Assembly (NCBI GenBank): GCA_021209875.1
Contig: JAGYVD010000010.1
Location: 496,001 to 560,000, forward strand
Origin: Rosellinia necatrix
Taxonomy: Eukaryota; Ascomycota; Sordariomycetes; Xylariales; Xylariaceae
Length of the DNA: 64,000 bases
Reading direction: 5' to 3'
Under the pieces are notes generated by a model. It saw only the letters and a program-made list of their open reading frames with translations. It searched no databases and was not told the DNA's origin. This document shows positions 22,594-33,694 of the stretch, one piece after another. The translations under genes and the position numbers were made by a program. Position 1 is the first letter of the stretch. Each line of letters opens with the position of its first letter.

Positions 22594-25500
22594 ATGGACG
22601 GCCTAACTCCTTCGCCATGGCCACTGCTACCACACCGGATCATTAATCTGCTAAATACGAGGTTAGAGACTTGGTACGAATCCTTGACCCCGCTTTCTCG
22701 GCTCGTCCTTATATCCAGCCTCCTCGGGTCATCAGCCCTGACTCTCTATGGCTCTCTACACTTGAAGAGACGCCGTGGGGAGACAGTACGAGCCCTGGCC
22801 CTACTCCTCGCCATGTTCGTGATCCTCGCAAGTCTTCTGTTCTCGCTGCCGCTATCGTCTCCTGCCGCACTACGCGGGCGAGATGATGTGGCCGTGATCC
22901 CTAACATCCACGACCCGGACGCCGTGGACCCCCAGTCCGTGTGTCCTGGATACAAGGCATCTGATGTGGTCGAAACACCCCTCGGCTTGACCGCCCGTTT
23001 GAACTTGGCTGGCGATCCTTGCAATGTCTATGGTGCCGATGTTGAGGCCCTAAACCTCATTGTTGAGCGTCAGGCAGCGGACAGACTTCATGTCGAGCTC
23101 TTTCCGACGTATCTCGGTCGAGACAACCAATCGTGGTTTATTCTCCCTGACATCTTGGTGCCAAAACCCAGAGCCGAAGCCGATGCTGCGCCGGAGACGG
23201 ATCTTGACTTTTCATGGAGCAATGAACCATCCTTTTCTTTCAAGGTCACGCGAAAGAGCACTGGCGATGTTCTTTTCACTACCGAAGGCTCTCACCTGGT
23301 CTACGAAGACCAATTCATTGAGTTCAAATCTGGTCTGCCTGAAAACTACAACTTATATGGACTGGGAGAGACGATTCATAGCTTCCGATTAGGGAATAAT
23401 CTTACAAGTACGCGTCACTATTCTTTATAGATGCAGATGGCAACTGACCAGTCCAGGGACGCTGCACAATGCTGATGTCGGTGATATAATTGATGCAAAC
23501 TTATATGGTTTCCATCCGACGTATCTCGACACTCGCTATTTTGAGGTTGATCAAAGTGGTAGCATGGCCTACGCAGCCCACCCTAACGATAAGTCAGCCC
23601 AATACAAATCGTTCACCCACGGTGTGTATCTGCGAAACGCTCATACACAAGAGATTTTGTTGCGGGGACCCGGCATAACCTGGAGAACACTTGGTGGAGC
23701 TATTGACTTATATTTCTACGAGGGCCCAACCCAGGATCGGGTTACTAAATCATACCAGACAAGCGCTATCGGGCTTCCTGCTATGCAACAGTATTGGACC
23801 TTCGGATATCATCAGTGCCGATGGGGCTATCAGAATTGGTCTGTCGTTGAAGAAGTTGTCAACCAATTTGCCAAGCATGAGATCCCTCTTGAAACAATCT
23901 GGAGTACGTGACCATCATCTAACGAGTAATTCAGTACCCGCCCGTAGACGGTATTAACCTGGGTGTAGATGATATCGACTATATGAAAGCTTACCGAGAT
24001 TTTGAGAACGATCCGGATCGTTACCCTTACGAGGAGGGTGCTAAATTCCTTGCAGAACTCCACGGGAATAACCAGCATTATATCCCCATCATTGATGCTG
24101 GTGTATACGTGCCAATACCAGGGAATCAGAGTGACGAATACCCCCCGTTTGATCGGGGGCTTGAGCAAAATGCTTTCGTCTCAAATCCTGACGGGTCCTT
24201 GTATATAGGACAAGTCTGGCCGGGATTTTGTGGTAGGCATAGTTATCTCCTAGGCGAAATGCCTTATGCTAAATGATTATAGCCTGGGCCGACTGGATCG
24301 GAGCCCTCTTCGGACGTAACGGAGCCAATCAATGGTGGATATCAGAGGTCACCGAGTTTCACAAGAAAATCCCCTTCGACGGCATCTGGATAGATATGTC
24401 TGAAGTTGCCTCATTCTGCTCGGGTAGCTGTGGAAGCGAAATGAGAGATTACGGTCTCACGAATCCGGAATTATCGTCCTCTTCTAAGTTGACAACCGCT
24501 GGTGCTCGTGATATCGAGTTCCCCCCTTACGCAGTGAACAACTACCACGGTGAGCTTGGAGGCCACACACTGAGCCCCAACGCAACGCATAGCGACGGGA
24601 CGGTACAGTATGATTTCCACAATGTCTGGGGTCACCAGCTCTTGAACGCGACATATCACGCTCTCTTGAATATATCTCCAAAAACGCGACCGTTCATCAT
24701 CGGAAGGTCGACGTTTGCTGGCTCCGGAAAGGTTGCGGGTCACTGGGGGTAAGTCACCACCATGTCACGCACATTTGTCAAGCCTGACATATATTAGTGG
24801 CGACAATTACTCGAATTGGCCTTACCTTTATTTCACTATCCCGCAGGCTCTCTCGTTCTCCATATACGGCATCCCCATGTTCGGTGTCGACACGTGCGGT
24901 TTCGCGGGAGATGTCAACGAAGAGCTCTGTAGCCGGTGGATGCAACTGTCGGCCTTCTTCCCCTTCTACCGCAACCATAATGAGATCAATGCCATCTCGC
25001 AGGAGCCGTATCTCTGGCCCTCCGTGACGCAGGCAAGCAAGGACGCGATGAAGATCCGCTATGCCCTCCTGCCATACCTCTACACCACGTTCTACCTAAG
25101 TCATTCCACGGGATCAACGACGATGCGCGCTTTGATGTGGGAGTTCCCCGACGAGCCGTGGCTGGCAGAGGCAGACCGGCAGTTCATGCTCGGCGGTGCG
25201 ATATTGGTCACGCCGGTTCTCGAGGAAGGCGCGACGACCGTCGACGGCGTGTTTCCCGGCGTCGGGTCCGGTACGGTCTGGTACGATTGGCACAGCCAGA
25301 CTCGCATCACCGATGTCGAGGCCGGGCAGAACGTGACGATCGAGGCGCCGCTCGGCCACATTCCCGTATACGTACGCGGCGATAGTGTGGTACCGATGCA
25401 CGAACCGGGGCTGACGACCGCGGCCGTCAGAGCTAGCCCGTGGTCCTTGCTTGTAGCGCTGGGCGCGGAAGGTGAGGCAAGCGGCGGGTTGTATCTCGAC

Positions 25501-25864
25501 GATGGCGAGAGCGTGGAGCCGGAGGCCACGGCGTGGGTTGATGTAAGTTCTGCATAAATTCGTCTCGTCGCATAATTTTGCAAAAGCGTTGCTGACTTCG
25601 ACTCTCCTACACTAGTTCTCCGTGTCCGAGTCGTCGCTCACAGCGACGCGGTCGGGCGACTACGACGAAGATCGGAATCCTCTGGGTTACGTTACGATTC
25701 TCGGCGTGGAAGGCGATGTCTCCGAAGTCACATTTGGAGGAACGAAGCTTGCTGCTGAAAGCTGGCATCTGGATTCCACGTCCCGAGTCCTCAGAGTAGA
25801 CGGGCTGGATAGATTGACCGAGAAGGGGGCGTGGACGGATGATTGGACTTTGACCTGGGCTTAG
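22594..25864 (+). CDS. alpha-glucosidase, glycoside hydrolase family 31, with N-terminal membrane segments
   Basis: Hydrolyses terminal alpha-linked glucose from maltose or starch oligosaccharides. Six exons: 22594-23407, 23457-23903, 23969-24232, 24283-24748, 24798-25542, 25616-25864, giving 994 residues, all phases consistent. The family sequence begins near VCPGYKASDVVET. The catalytic nucleophile is Asp in WIDMSE (about residue 546). The acid/base is Asp in GGDN (about residue 666). Further motifs are GYHQCRWGY, GVDTCGF and WMQLSAFFPFYRNHN. The start is uncertain. From ATG 22594 the protein has two hydrophobic stretches (LSRLVLISSLLGSSALTLYG and LALLLAMFVILASLLFSLPL) split by KRRRGE, suggesting membrane anchoring. 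From ATG 22813 it would instead have a plain signal peptide (MFVILASLLFSLPLSSPAAL). The open frame continues upstream of both. Gene identity is firm; topology is inferred. Confidence 0.94.
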
Positions 25865-26341
25865 CATTGGCTTGGGCTAAATGCAGTGGATTGTGCTTCA
25901 TCATATTACAGTAGTAATGTGTGGCCAGATAGTTGTGTACTTTGCCGTTTGAAAGGGATGGGATTTGTATCGGGCATCGTTCAACGACTGCTTTTATTGC
26001 TATTCTCATTTGCTGCGTTAATCCAAATGCTGTAGCCGTAGCGTGTTTTATATTCATATACTGTTTTTTTTTGATGATTTACCGCCCATTCACCAATCGA
26101 TGGAAAATATAGCGACATGTAATTGTGAAATATCCGAAAGTCTTGACAATGGAATGAATTCTGACAGAGTGCTGCTGACAAGTATGCACTAGCTATGTAA
26201 TTAACCAGGTATAACGGGAACCGGGAACCCATATCGGTTAGCTGGGCAAATGTAGTCATGTATTATTAATGATCTTTTAGTGAAGGCTTACTTTAACGAG
26301 GCCGTCTGGCATAACTTCAAGACCCTTGCCAGACATTCATC
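25865..26341. other. intergenic spacer
   Basis: The 477-nt spacer between the GH31 stop and the Zn2Cys6 regulator is AT-rich around 25980-26280. No gene is seen. Confidence 0.55.
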
Positions 26342-27475
26342 ATGCCGCGGCCGCTGAGGTCCTCTTGTGATCGATGTCATTCTCAGAAACTAAAATGTCC
26401 AAAGGAACCGAGGAGTGCGATTTGCTTGCGATGCCAAAAAGCCGGATCACATTGCGTCTTCAGTCCTGCCGGGCCGGCTTGGCGTCGCTCGTCGACTAAC
26501 ATCGCCCACCCAACAGACGCCTTACTCTCCCAGGACTTACTTGGAGGCGACAATATACTAGACCTTCATCAGACCTGGCCTCCTTTATTAGATGTAGGAG
26601 ATTTGTCGATGGCAAATATAAACTACACTGCCTTATCTCCGCCAGACCCAACACCAGATCCAACACCACAAGATCCTAGATCCGCGTGTATACGTCAGCT
26701 ATCAGCCATCGCTGTCGAGATAGACGATGTATCAGTTGAACTAAGCCCAGTCACAAGCATCCACCTATCGAAAGATGGTGATCTCGAGGAGTTTTACTCC
26801 CAGCATGTTATCCAAGTCTCTCACGCCCGGTGTATCGAGCAACTATTTACGCTTGCCCAGCGCTTAACTGATCTATACCCAACTCTTCTACGCCTGTTGT
26901 CCAGTAGAGCCAGCTCACCCCGAACAGATAATTGCCAGGACGCAGATTGCTTTCACAACTGCGAGGTATCAGAAGAGTTCGCCAGCATGTTCATAGAAGC
27001 ATGTCAGCCGCACAGTCCGATAGATACATTCCTCTTCAACCTTCTTGCCGCCTGCCACGGGAAAGTCTCAGACGTGCTGGACCATATCGTCACGGCGACC
27101 AAATTCTGCGCCAAGGTCACCACAGCATCCCCGAACCTGATCCAACCTCGGCTGCACATACCCGAGCTGCGCGTGGGCAGCTTCGTCGCCTCGGCGGCCT
27201 CGGCGTCGAGCATGCAGGCGACGTTATTTGCTCATATTACTTCGGTCCTGAGAGAGAATGCCAAGCAGCTGCGGAAAGCAGTCGAGGACGCTTCAAAGGG
27301 AGCTGCCCCGTCCGATAAGGGGACGAGGGTAATGCTGCTTCAGTGTGAAATGCTCGAGGAGCGCAGCGAACTCCAGGCGGCGCAGTTCATAAAAATTAGG
27401 GACGGGTTGACAAAGTGCACCCATATACAACAGCCCACCGAGGAATCCGGATCATCGAAATCTGCTACGGGTTAG
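26342..27475 (+). CDS. Zn2Cys6 transcription factor, AflR-like
   Basis: A nuclear DNA-binding regulator. It is intronless, 377 residues, starting at ATG 26342. The N-terminal binuclear zinc cluster spans about residues 9-38 with spacing C-x2-C-x6-C-x8-C-x2-C-x6-C (CDRCHSQKLKC ... CLRCQKAGSHC). It is followed by a Pro/Thr-rich linker (PPDPTPDPTPQDP) and a helical C-terminal region with a Cys/His segment near CQDADCFHNC. The short linker directly after the cluster and the C-terminal helices resemble the AflR-type regulators often found in secondary-metabolite clusters. No polyketide, peptide or terpene synthase lies nearby, so the target is unknown. The alpha-glucosidase immediately upstream on the same strand is a possible target by position only. 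Confidence 0.9.
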   Translation: MPRPLRSSCDRCHSQKLKCPKEPRSAICLRCQKAGSHCVFSPAGPAWRRSSTNIAHPTDALLSQDLLGGDNILDLHQTWPPLLDVGDLSMANINYTALSPPDPTPDPTPQDPRSACIRQLSAIAVEIDDVSVELSPVTSIHLSKDGDLEEFYSQHVIQVSHARCIEQLFTLAQRLTDLYPTLLRLLSSRASSPRTDNCQDADCFHNCEVSEEFASMFIEACQPHSPIDTFLFNLLAACHGKVSDVLDHIVTATKFCAKVTTASPNLIQPRLHIPELRVGSFVASAASASSMQATLFAHITSVLRENAKQLRKAVEDASKGAAPSDKGTRVMLLQCEMLEERSELQAAQFIKIRDGLTKCTHIQQPTEESGSSKSATG

Positions 27476-27758
27476 TTGATGTAACAGAGTCAATCACTTG
27501 ACGCAGCCTTTTGAGACAATCTTAGATCCGGAATTAATCACAATAGGGTTGTTTTTTGGCGCCATGTTTGTCGAGTGGCTTTGTTTACTGTCTGCACACA
27601 ATATAACTGTTATGCTCTTTGTCCTCCTATTATAGATGATTAATGATGCCCTTGACTACCGATCCGTTTAAATTGGCTATGAAGGCCAGCATTACTTTCG
27701 ATAGGCATCAACTTTACGAGCTTGGTGATAATATACCATTACATCGAAGGCCACTAAT

Positions 27759-28565
27759 ATGCGGCGAGTGTCGAATGCAGGTACGGGCCTTCAAGGGGGG
27801 AACCATGACAAAATCATGACAAGGCCCTCGGTAAGGCGGTTAAAGAAGCGCCGCGTATTGCTCTCTCCGGCCGGCAGCGGGAGTCGTGCGGGCCGAAACA
27901 CGCCACACATTCTCAGCCGGAGGCCCGTACGGTGCATATCCTTCGCATCCCGTGTAAGGGGCTATTACCGCGATGTAGCGAAGATTGCCGACGGACTGCG
28001 GCCGGATCCTATCGCCAGATGGAACGGCCGCGATCGGCAGTCGCAGATGGACAGCTACGACAGCCACGAGGAAGATTTAAGGAACGGCGTGCGCATCGCT
28101 TACTCCGCAGAGGGACGTGTAATATTCAAAGCATCGTTAAGATACGTGCTAGAATCCGAGTTTCACTCTGTTCGGGCGCGTGGTGAGCAGCTCTCGGCGA
28201 TGCTTAGCGAGTTGGAACCAGAGCACCGGCAACTCCGACGACACTATTCTGAGACGTTGGGCCTGGACTGGTCGACGTCGCAATGGGAGTATTTCTTCCT
28301 TTTTGAAGACAGGTATTTTAAAGTGCAGGGGAGGCTTTATGACGTGCAAGATGAAATGGAACATATGACTGCGCAAATGTATCTATTTCTCGTAGATCCA
28401 TATGATTATGGTTACATGATAGAGGACGGCGATACTACTGTCTGGTCCCTAAATGGGATGGCCGAGGAACAAGTCAGAAACAATGAATACCCGGTATTGG
28501 AATGGAACGGGGTCGATCTTAATGAATCGATTTGGGATTATGAAAAGTTATCGTTAGCATTATAA
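27759..28565 (+). CDS. hypothetical protein, intronless
   Basis: A 268-residue open frame that I do not recognise. The first ~95 residues are basic (RPSVRRLKKRRVLLSP). From about residue 97 (MDSYDSHEEDL) the sequence becomes acidic and looks like a folded, helix-rich domain, with aromatic-rich parts such as SQWEYFFLFEDRYFKVQGRLYD and YLFLVDPYDYGYMIEDGD. A start at the Met at 28048 is therefore an alternative. There is no signal peptide or membrane segment. Balanced amino-acid use and the sharp end at TAA (28563-28565) support coding. It could be a lineage-specific gene or an old degenerate one. Confidence 0.55.
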   Translation: MRRVSNAGTGLQGGNHDKIMTRPSVRRLKKRRVLLSPAGSGSRAGRNTPHILSRRPVRCISFASRVRGYYRDVAKIADGLRPDPIARWNGRDRQSQMDSYDSHEEDLRNGVRIAYSAEGRVIFKASLRYVLESEFHSVRARGEQLSAMLSELEPEHRQLRRHYSETLGLDWSTSQWEYFFLFEDRYFKVQGRLYDVQDEMEHMTAQMYLFLVDPYDYGYMIEDGDTTVWSLNGMAEEQVRNNEYPVLEWNGVDLNESIWDYEKLSLAL

Positions 28566-29362
28566 TTCGCGCATTATATTTTCTCTACCACAACTTATTT
28601 ATATACGGAACTATCACTGTGTCAAAGGGTACGAAACATCATCTACAAATTTCACGCACCCGGGCAAAAGCCCCGGCCAGGCGATTCTAGAGTCGAATGT
28701 AAAACTGACTGGTCATCATCACAGTAGAACTGAAAGGGAACATATAAACAAAATGATTGTCTCCTTTCACAACGTTTTCATCAACCTAGAATTCAACATA
28801 TTTTCGCCAGGAGATATTGCTCACTCAAGCTACATACAACGTCTTGTCCTTCGATAACAGCAACACCATCCACGCCTCAGCCATGAATACACCGCACTGC
28901 TCAACACATACCCGCAACCCCGGATCCGGATATCCCCAGCCCAGGTTTCCCCCAGTGATACCAGGCTAGTATGAATACAGCTTCTACAACATAGGGGTAC
29001 TCGTGTCTCCGGGATCCCATTTTGACTGATTTATCTAAATTAGTCGCAACGTAGGGCCCATCGCTGAGTGGCTAAACAGTTTAACCGCCGGGTCATACGT
29101 AACCTACCGATCGACGGATCTCCCGTCTCTCTCCCAACCCAGCTGCGTCCCGCCGGCATCAGTCGAACGTAGCTCTCCCGGTAAATCGCCCAGCTGATCA
29201 ACTCGCTTCCGCGTCATCAGCTCACACGGGTGATGTGATGCCGGGGGGGGTATAATATGAACCGAGCGCACCTGTTCGCCGAACAGGTAGGTTTCTCAGT
29301 CCACATCACCTCGCATTCTCGAGGATCCGCCAAGCTTCAGAAAAAAAAAGGACGACTTTAAA
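28566..29362. other. intergenic, promoter side of the AA9 remnant
   Basis: This 0.8 kb has no credible frame. A TATA-like run (TATAATAT, about 29251-29258) lies roughly 110 nt upstream of the AA9-remnant ATG, consistent with a retained promoter, but it is not proof of transcription. Confidence 0.5.
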
Positions 29363-29601
29363 ATGCATATGATCCTCAACCTTCTAGCGCTCGAGTTGAT
29401 CGCGCAAGCACACTGTAATGTCTAACCCCCCTACCCCCCCACCCCCCCCCTTCTTTTTTTTCTCCTTCCCGTCAAGTTTCCGGCAACCTCGTCGCCTTCC
29501 CCGGCGCCTATAAGACCACCGACCCCGGCCTCATGATCAACATCTACTACCCCGTCCCGACGTCCTATACGCCGCCGGGGCCGCCCGTCTTTACTTGCTA
29601 G
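29363..29601 (+). pseudogene. AA9 lytic polysaccharide monooxygenase, internally deleted remnant
   Basis: AA9 enzymes are secreted copper oxidases that cleave cellulose. Only the two ends remain. Exon 1 (29363-29414) encodes a signal peptide, MHMILNLLALELIAQA, followed by the His that would be the copper-binding N-terminus of the mature enzyme. A 62-nt intron (29415-29476) follows, then exon 2 (29477-29601), which encodes the typical AA9 C-terminus: [32 protein letters not shown] and a final TC before TAG. The spliced frame is open, 58 residues. The whole beta-sandwich core, with the second His and Tyr of the copper site, is missing. The simplest origin is a deletion with both ends inside introns, leaving a hybrid intron. 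It cannot be a functional oxidase. Family assignment rests on the conserved C-terminal pattern and the signal-peptide/His arrangement. Confidence 0.72.
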
Positions 29602-30060
29602 GTTTTTGCTACTTATAGGAGGTAGTAGTGAAAATGAGGATCTGATCAATCGATCAACGAATCAATTCATAGTCCTGACTATGTCATGCTTCAATGTATT
29701 ATACACTGAAGGGTACGGGAAAGCCGATAGATTTAAATTGAAGAGGTATTACACGCACCGTTGAATTACGGATAGACAGACATGCACCAGAAGGGAGAGG
29801 AGCATAGATATAGATATAGATAGAACGTTCAAGCGGGTCAAGGTTTAAATTGGGGGTTTTTTTTTTATTAAATAATAAGTCCATACTCGAGTTTTAGTTG
29901 GCTGTATCAGTTTCCATCCTCGCCACGCGTGCCGCTCTCAAAGCGAAGGCGATAGAGTAGGGAAACCAGTTCTCCCATGTCCTGTCCAGTGCGACTTCTC
30001 AACCACCTCAAGCGCTTGGGTCCCAGAAGCCCAGCGAGGGAAGGGGGAAGGGTATCGATT
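29602..30060. other. convergent intergenic spacer
   Basis: The spacer between the AA9 remnant and the small secreted protein contains a (GATATA)n-like tract near 29808-29822 and a T run near 29860. No gene is seen. Confidence 0.55.
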
Positions 30061-30543
30061 TTAGGCGGTGGTGGCGTCGAACGACAGGAAGGTGGAGGCG
30101 TTGCCGGCCTCGTCCTCGTCCTGCTGGATGTTGTTGTTGAGCTTGGTCTGCTCCTTGTCGAGCTTGTCCTGCACGTCCTCGCCCTGGGCGGCCTGGGCCT
30201 GGAGCTTGAGGATGGTGGCGGTAAGCTTGAGGACCTTGTTCTTTATCTTGCCGCGCTGGAGGGCGTCGGCCTCCTCGCCCGAGGCCGCGTCGATGGCCGT
30301 GTTGAACGCGTCCGTCTCGGCGTCGTTGCAGATCTGGTTGACCGAGTTGAAGAAGTCGAGGTCGTCCTTGTCGGCCGCCCCCAGGTTGTTCAGGTCCAGC
30401 GCGCCGAAGACCGCCAGCGCCTCGTTCTGGGCGTTGCCCGCCACGCCTCCGGAGATGGAGATGTCGTCGTAGGTCTGCTGGCTGAAGACGCCCGCCTGGG
30501 CGAGGGTGGCGCAGGCCGCGATTAGGCTGAGTGTGAAGCGCAT
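30061..30543 (-). CDS. small secreted protein, helical
   Basis: An intronless gene for 160 residues. The start is the ATG at 30543, because translation from there gives a classical signal peptide (MRFTLSLIAACATLAQA) with a cleavage site before GVF. The mature chain has a single Cys, is rich in Ala, Asp, Asn, Gln and Lys, and has a long amphipathic helical segment with coiled-coil character (KIKNKVLKLTATILKLQAQ). The C-terminus is Ala/Thr-rich. It resembles the uncharacterised small secreted proteins common in plant-associated ascomycetes. No enzyme motif is present. Function, including any role in host interaction, is unknown. Confidence 0.82.
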   Translation of the reverse strand: MRFTLSLIAACATLAQAGVFSQQTYDDISISGGVAGNAQNEALAVFGALDLNNLGAADKDDLDFFNSVNQICNDAETDAFNTAIDAASGEEADALQRGKIKNKVLKLTATILKLQAQAAQGEDVQDKLDKEQTKLNNNIQQDEDEAGNASTFLSFDATTA

Positions 30544-33500
30544 CTTGGAGGGTAAATGATATTTGACGTGGAGAGAGGGGATAGCGAACAGTGGTGTTAT
30601 TGGAAGCGCTGAACCGTCTACGATTAAGCAGCTATGGCAAAAGAGATGATCTGATAAATTAACTCGAGTATTGGCAAGAAACGAAAGACAGCACAGCTGT
30701 GTTGGTGGAAGGATCAAGGAAGGGAATGGGATGATGGTAATGATCGATGTGTGATGAGGACAGAAAGTTTCTTGGATACAGACGGGACGATTGGTGATCT
30801 TATATGAAGTGATCTTCTTAGATCCAGCAAATCACTCAACATCATTGCGGATCCATATTCCTTAGTGATCATTCTTTACCGGGATACGAAGCTCTCATGT
30901 TAGCCGAAGGGTCCCATAGCATTACACGGGACGTCGGATGTGTGAGGAACTGGGGCCTTAGGGGCATAGCTGCCCCCCCCTTGGATTCTACATAGTATAG
31001 TAGTATTGACCTGCCAGGCCGGCGTTTAGGGGTTCGCAAACATGCAATAGTTGTGACGTAGGATAGATATCGATGAAAAGCATTGGTGGGAAATATCAAC
31101 ACGACGGGTCTTGCCCCTGAGGCATGATGAGGCTCTCAAGCGTCATCTCATGTTGGATCCCCAAATGCCATCTTGGAGCAGGGGTATCAGCTAACGATGC
31201 CGTGTCGGGCAATGGTCTCGGCATACCCTGCAGGGTTATTCTCCCACTCCCTTCTCACTCGAACTTCGTATGCACACTCTAGCGCATCTGGATACCTGGT
31301 AGATCGAGCGCTGGTGTTAAAGGGGAGCGCTGCCAAGTGATAAAGTATCCGCCCAACTCAGACGAGTACTTCCTTGGACACCCCTACCCATACGCGAATG
31401 AAACAGCAGGGCTCCCCTGTTAGGGTAGCTTTCGAGCCTTTCGTCAACCATCCCCGGAAATAGGATTCCTATACAGCTTGACGTATAGATCTAATAAGCG
31501 AGGCTGCTTGTTCAGATAGAAGCAACCCCCTGTTCAACACCACGTTTTGGTAAGCAGCTCGTCTGACTGACTACCTTCAGTCTCTCAAACCGCTACCAAG
31601 GGTTCGTCTCATTCGCCACCAAATCGATTGTTTGAGCAGCCGCTGGGATCCTATCTTTTCGGGCCATCGATGCACCGAACTCCAAGAGGGACTGAGCGCT
31701 ACAGTTCGTATGAACTTTGACCCGTCCGATTCCCTTAGAGTCTAGCGAAAAGACCGAGTTGAGGAGGCGATTAGCAAGATACAATTGGCAACATAACTAG
31801 GCGGGTAATCAAGCGCAAAGGGCATTGATCAATTAGCGACGCGTTTCTACTACCCCTCAAATCCGTCTTACACCTAATAGGAACGAGTTCAGAGCTAGTT
31901 CATGCCGGTAAGAAGTAAATAGTCTAAAGTGTAATATCTTGGGCATAATCACCATGCACGGCGGTGCGTGGTATTACCCGACAAAGAAAGACAGACATCC
32001 CGTCGGCATAGAAAACTAGATTATGGCAACACTTGCGGAAGTTTTTTAGAACCATATGTCTTTATCGCAACTCAGCTATCGAGCGCTGCCTGGCCACCAA
32101 CCATTGTCAATGCTCCTCTACTTCTAAGATCGTAAAATTTTCCTTGCGGTGAATGTCCTTGACCAACCGCACCTATTGCACCTAGTTAGAAAGCGGCCGG
32201 CCAACTAGCAGGGCTGCGTAACGCTCTTACCAAGTCACAGGTTGCAAATTTTTTAGAGGATATGACGTAGGAGTTCCGCGTTTTCTATATCAGTTAGGTC
32301 TATGTGTATTTTGGGATGGGGGTTATGGCTCTTACTTCGAGTTTGAAGGGCTCTCCAAGGCCAATCATATTCGTTACGCAACGTTCAATGTGATCCTGTG
32401 GTATGGTAATATCGCATACCACCACCGTGGGATCTCTCTTTTTACCCATATCGAATGATGAGTTTTTAACAAGCGCTATCTGAGCGGGCTGTGTGAAATT
32501 TATCGAGTCAAGGCGCTCCTACTTCGCAAAATAGATCGCATACATATGTTCGTTTCCTGGGGCGTTGTGATTACGACAAGGACTTTTTTTTTTTGCCCGT
32601 CGACAGAAAGTCCTAGGCCTTTTATAACATATTTTATGGTATCGTGGCTCGTAGCGTGGAGAATTACTGACGTGGGCGTCAGGCAGATCTGCTCACGCAT
32701 CCCTATGATGAGTTATGAAGGTTGCCTTGTATCTTGAGGATAAGTCCTATGATTGGTTTGTCTCTCTCTCATTACACAATCGAGGGGGTGATAAAACAAC
32801 AAGTTTTAATTGTCTTGGAGTGGACCATTTCTTTAGGTCTCAGCTACGTGGAAACATGACAGCCCGCCAAATACAATACCTATGTTCCCTGATAGTTTGT
32901 ACTTGTATGAAGGGTAGGTCTGAGGACTTGAATGAAGATACACTCTGTCTGTCTAGCTCCCCAAGGAGGAATGAACGTGTTACTAGTTACCCCTTTGCTA
33001 GAGCAAAGAGCCCATGTAATTTAGCAGCGAGGGCCAGCTACGGAGAAAAGCCAGATCACGCCCTTATCATTTATAAGGGCTGAGTTCCGGATACGGGGCC
33101 GAGTGATTTAGAGACGGCTTGGCTTGGTCTCAATAGCACGGCCACAATAGCGGGATAAACTAAGGGCCCTGATATTATACTACCACTGGATGTCAGACTT
33201 GGATTACCTACCCAAATCCCTGGCATTAACACCTAATTAGATAGAGCAGAGAGTGTGTGTGTGTAGCAAGGGAGTAGAGCGGAGATCGGAGTGGTGATAT
33301 CAAAATGTGACGTCGGCACGACACATCCTAGTCTACCAGCCCTGGCGGGGTTTTCACATTTGTTCAATATTTTTGTTGTGTTGGCGCCAGAGTTGGTTTG
33401 GCTGAAATAGAACCTCGCACCGGCAGTTCCCTCCGCCGGTAGACAACGCCTTTGTATTTCTTCTTAAATCACTTCGTAAACAACATCACAAGGTAAAGCC

Positions 33501-33694
33501 TAGACGGCATTAAGTCGTTCGTCTCAGGGACAAAGGAAAGTACCACTGCGAATTGCTAGGCGCGTCCCATTCAGGGGGAACTCATCTATAGCCATAGCTA
33601 CAACGGCCGGACCCTTCCAAGCTCGGCATGTGTCGTGATACGAGTTCGTGCCCGATAATAACCAGATCCTGTAAACCATATACCCAGCTCCACT
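30544..33694. other. 3.1-kb gene-poor region
   Basis: No frame here has family similarity. Short open stretches (for example 32715-33083 on the plus strand) look random. The left part holds the promoter of the small secreted protein. No RNA gene or repeat of note is seen, apart from a short (GT)n near 33252-33263. Confidence 0.5.

Noticed and set aside
27476..27510. Possible extra intron at the end of the Zn2Cys6 gene (GTTAGT overlapping the stop)
   Set aside because: The nearest acceptor would give an intron of about 36 nt, shorter than all others in the window, and no conserved tail follows.
32715..33083. 122-codon plus-strand frame in the 3.1-kb gene-poor region
   Set aside because: No domain, signal peptide or splice context; composition looks random.
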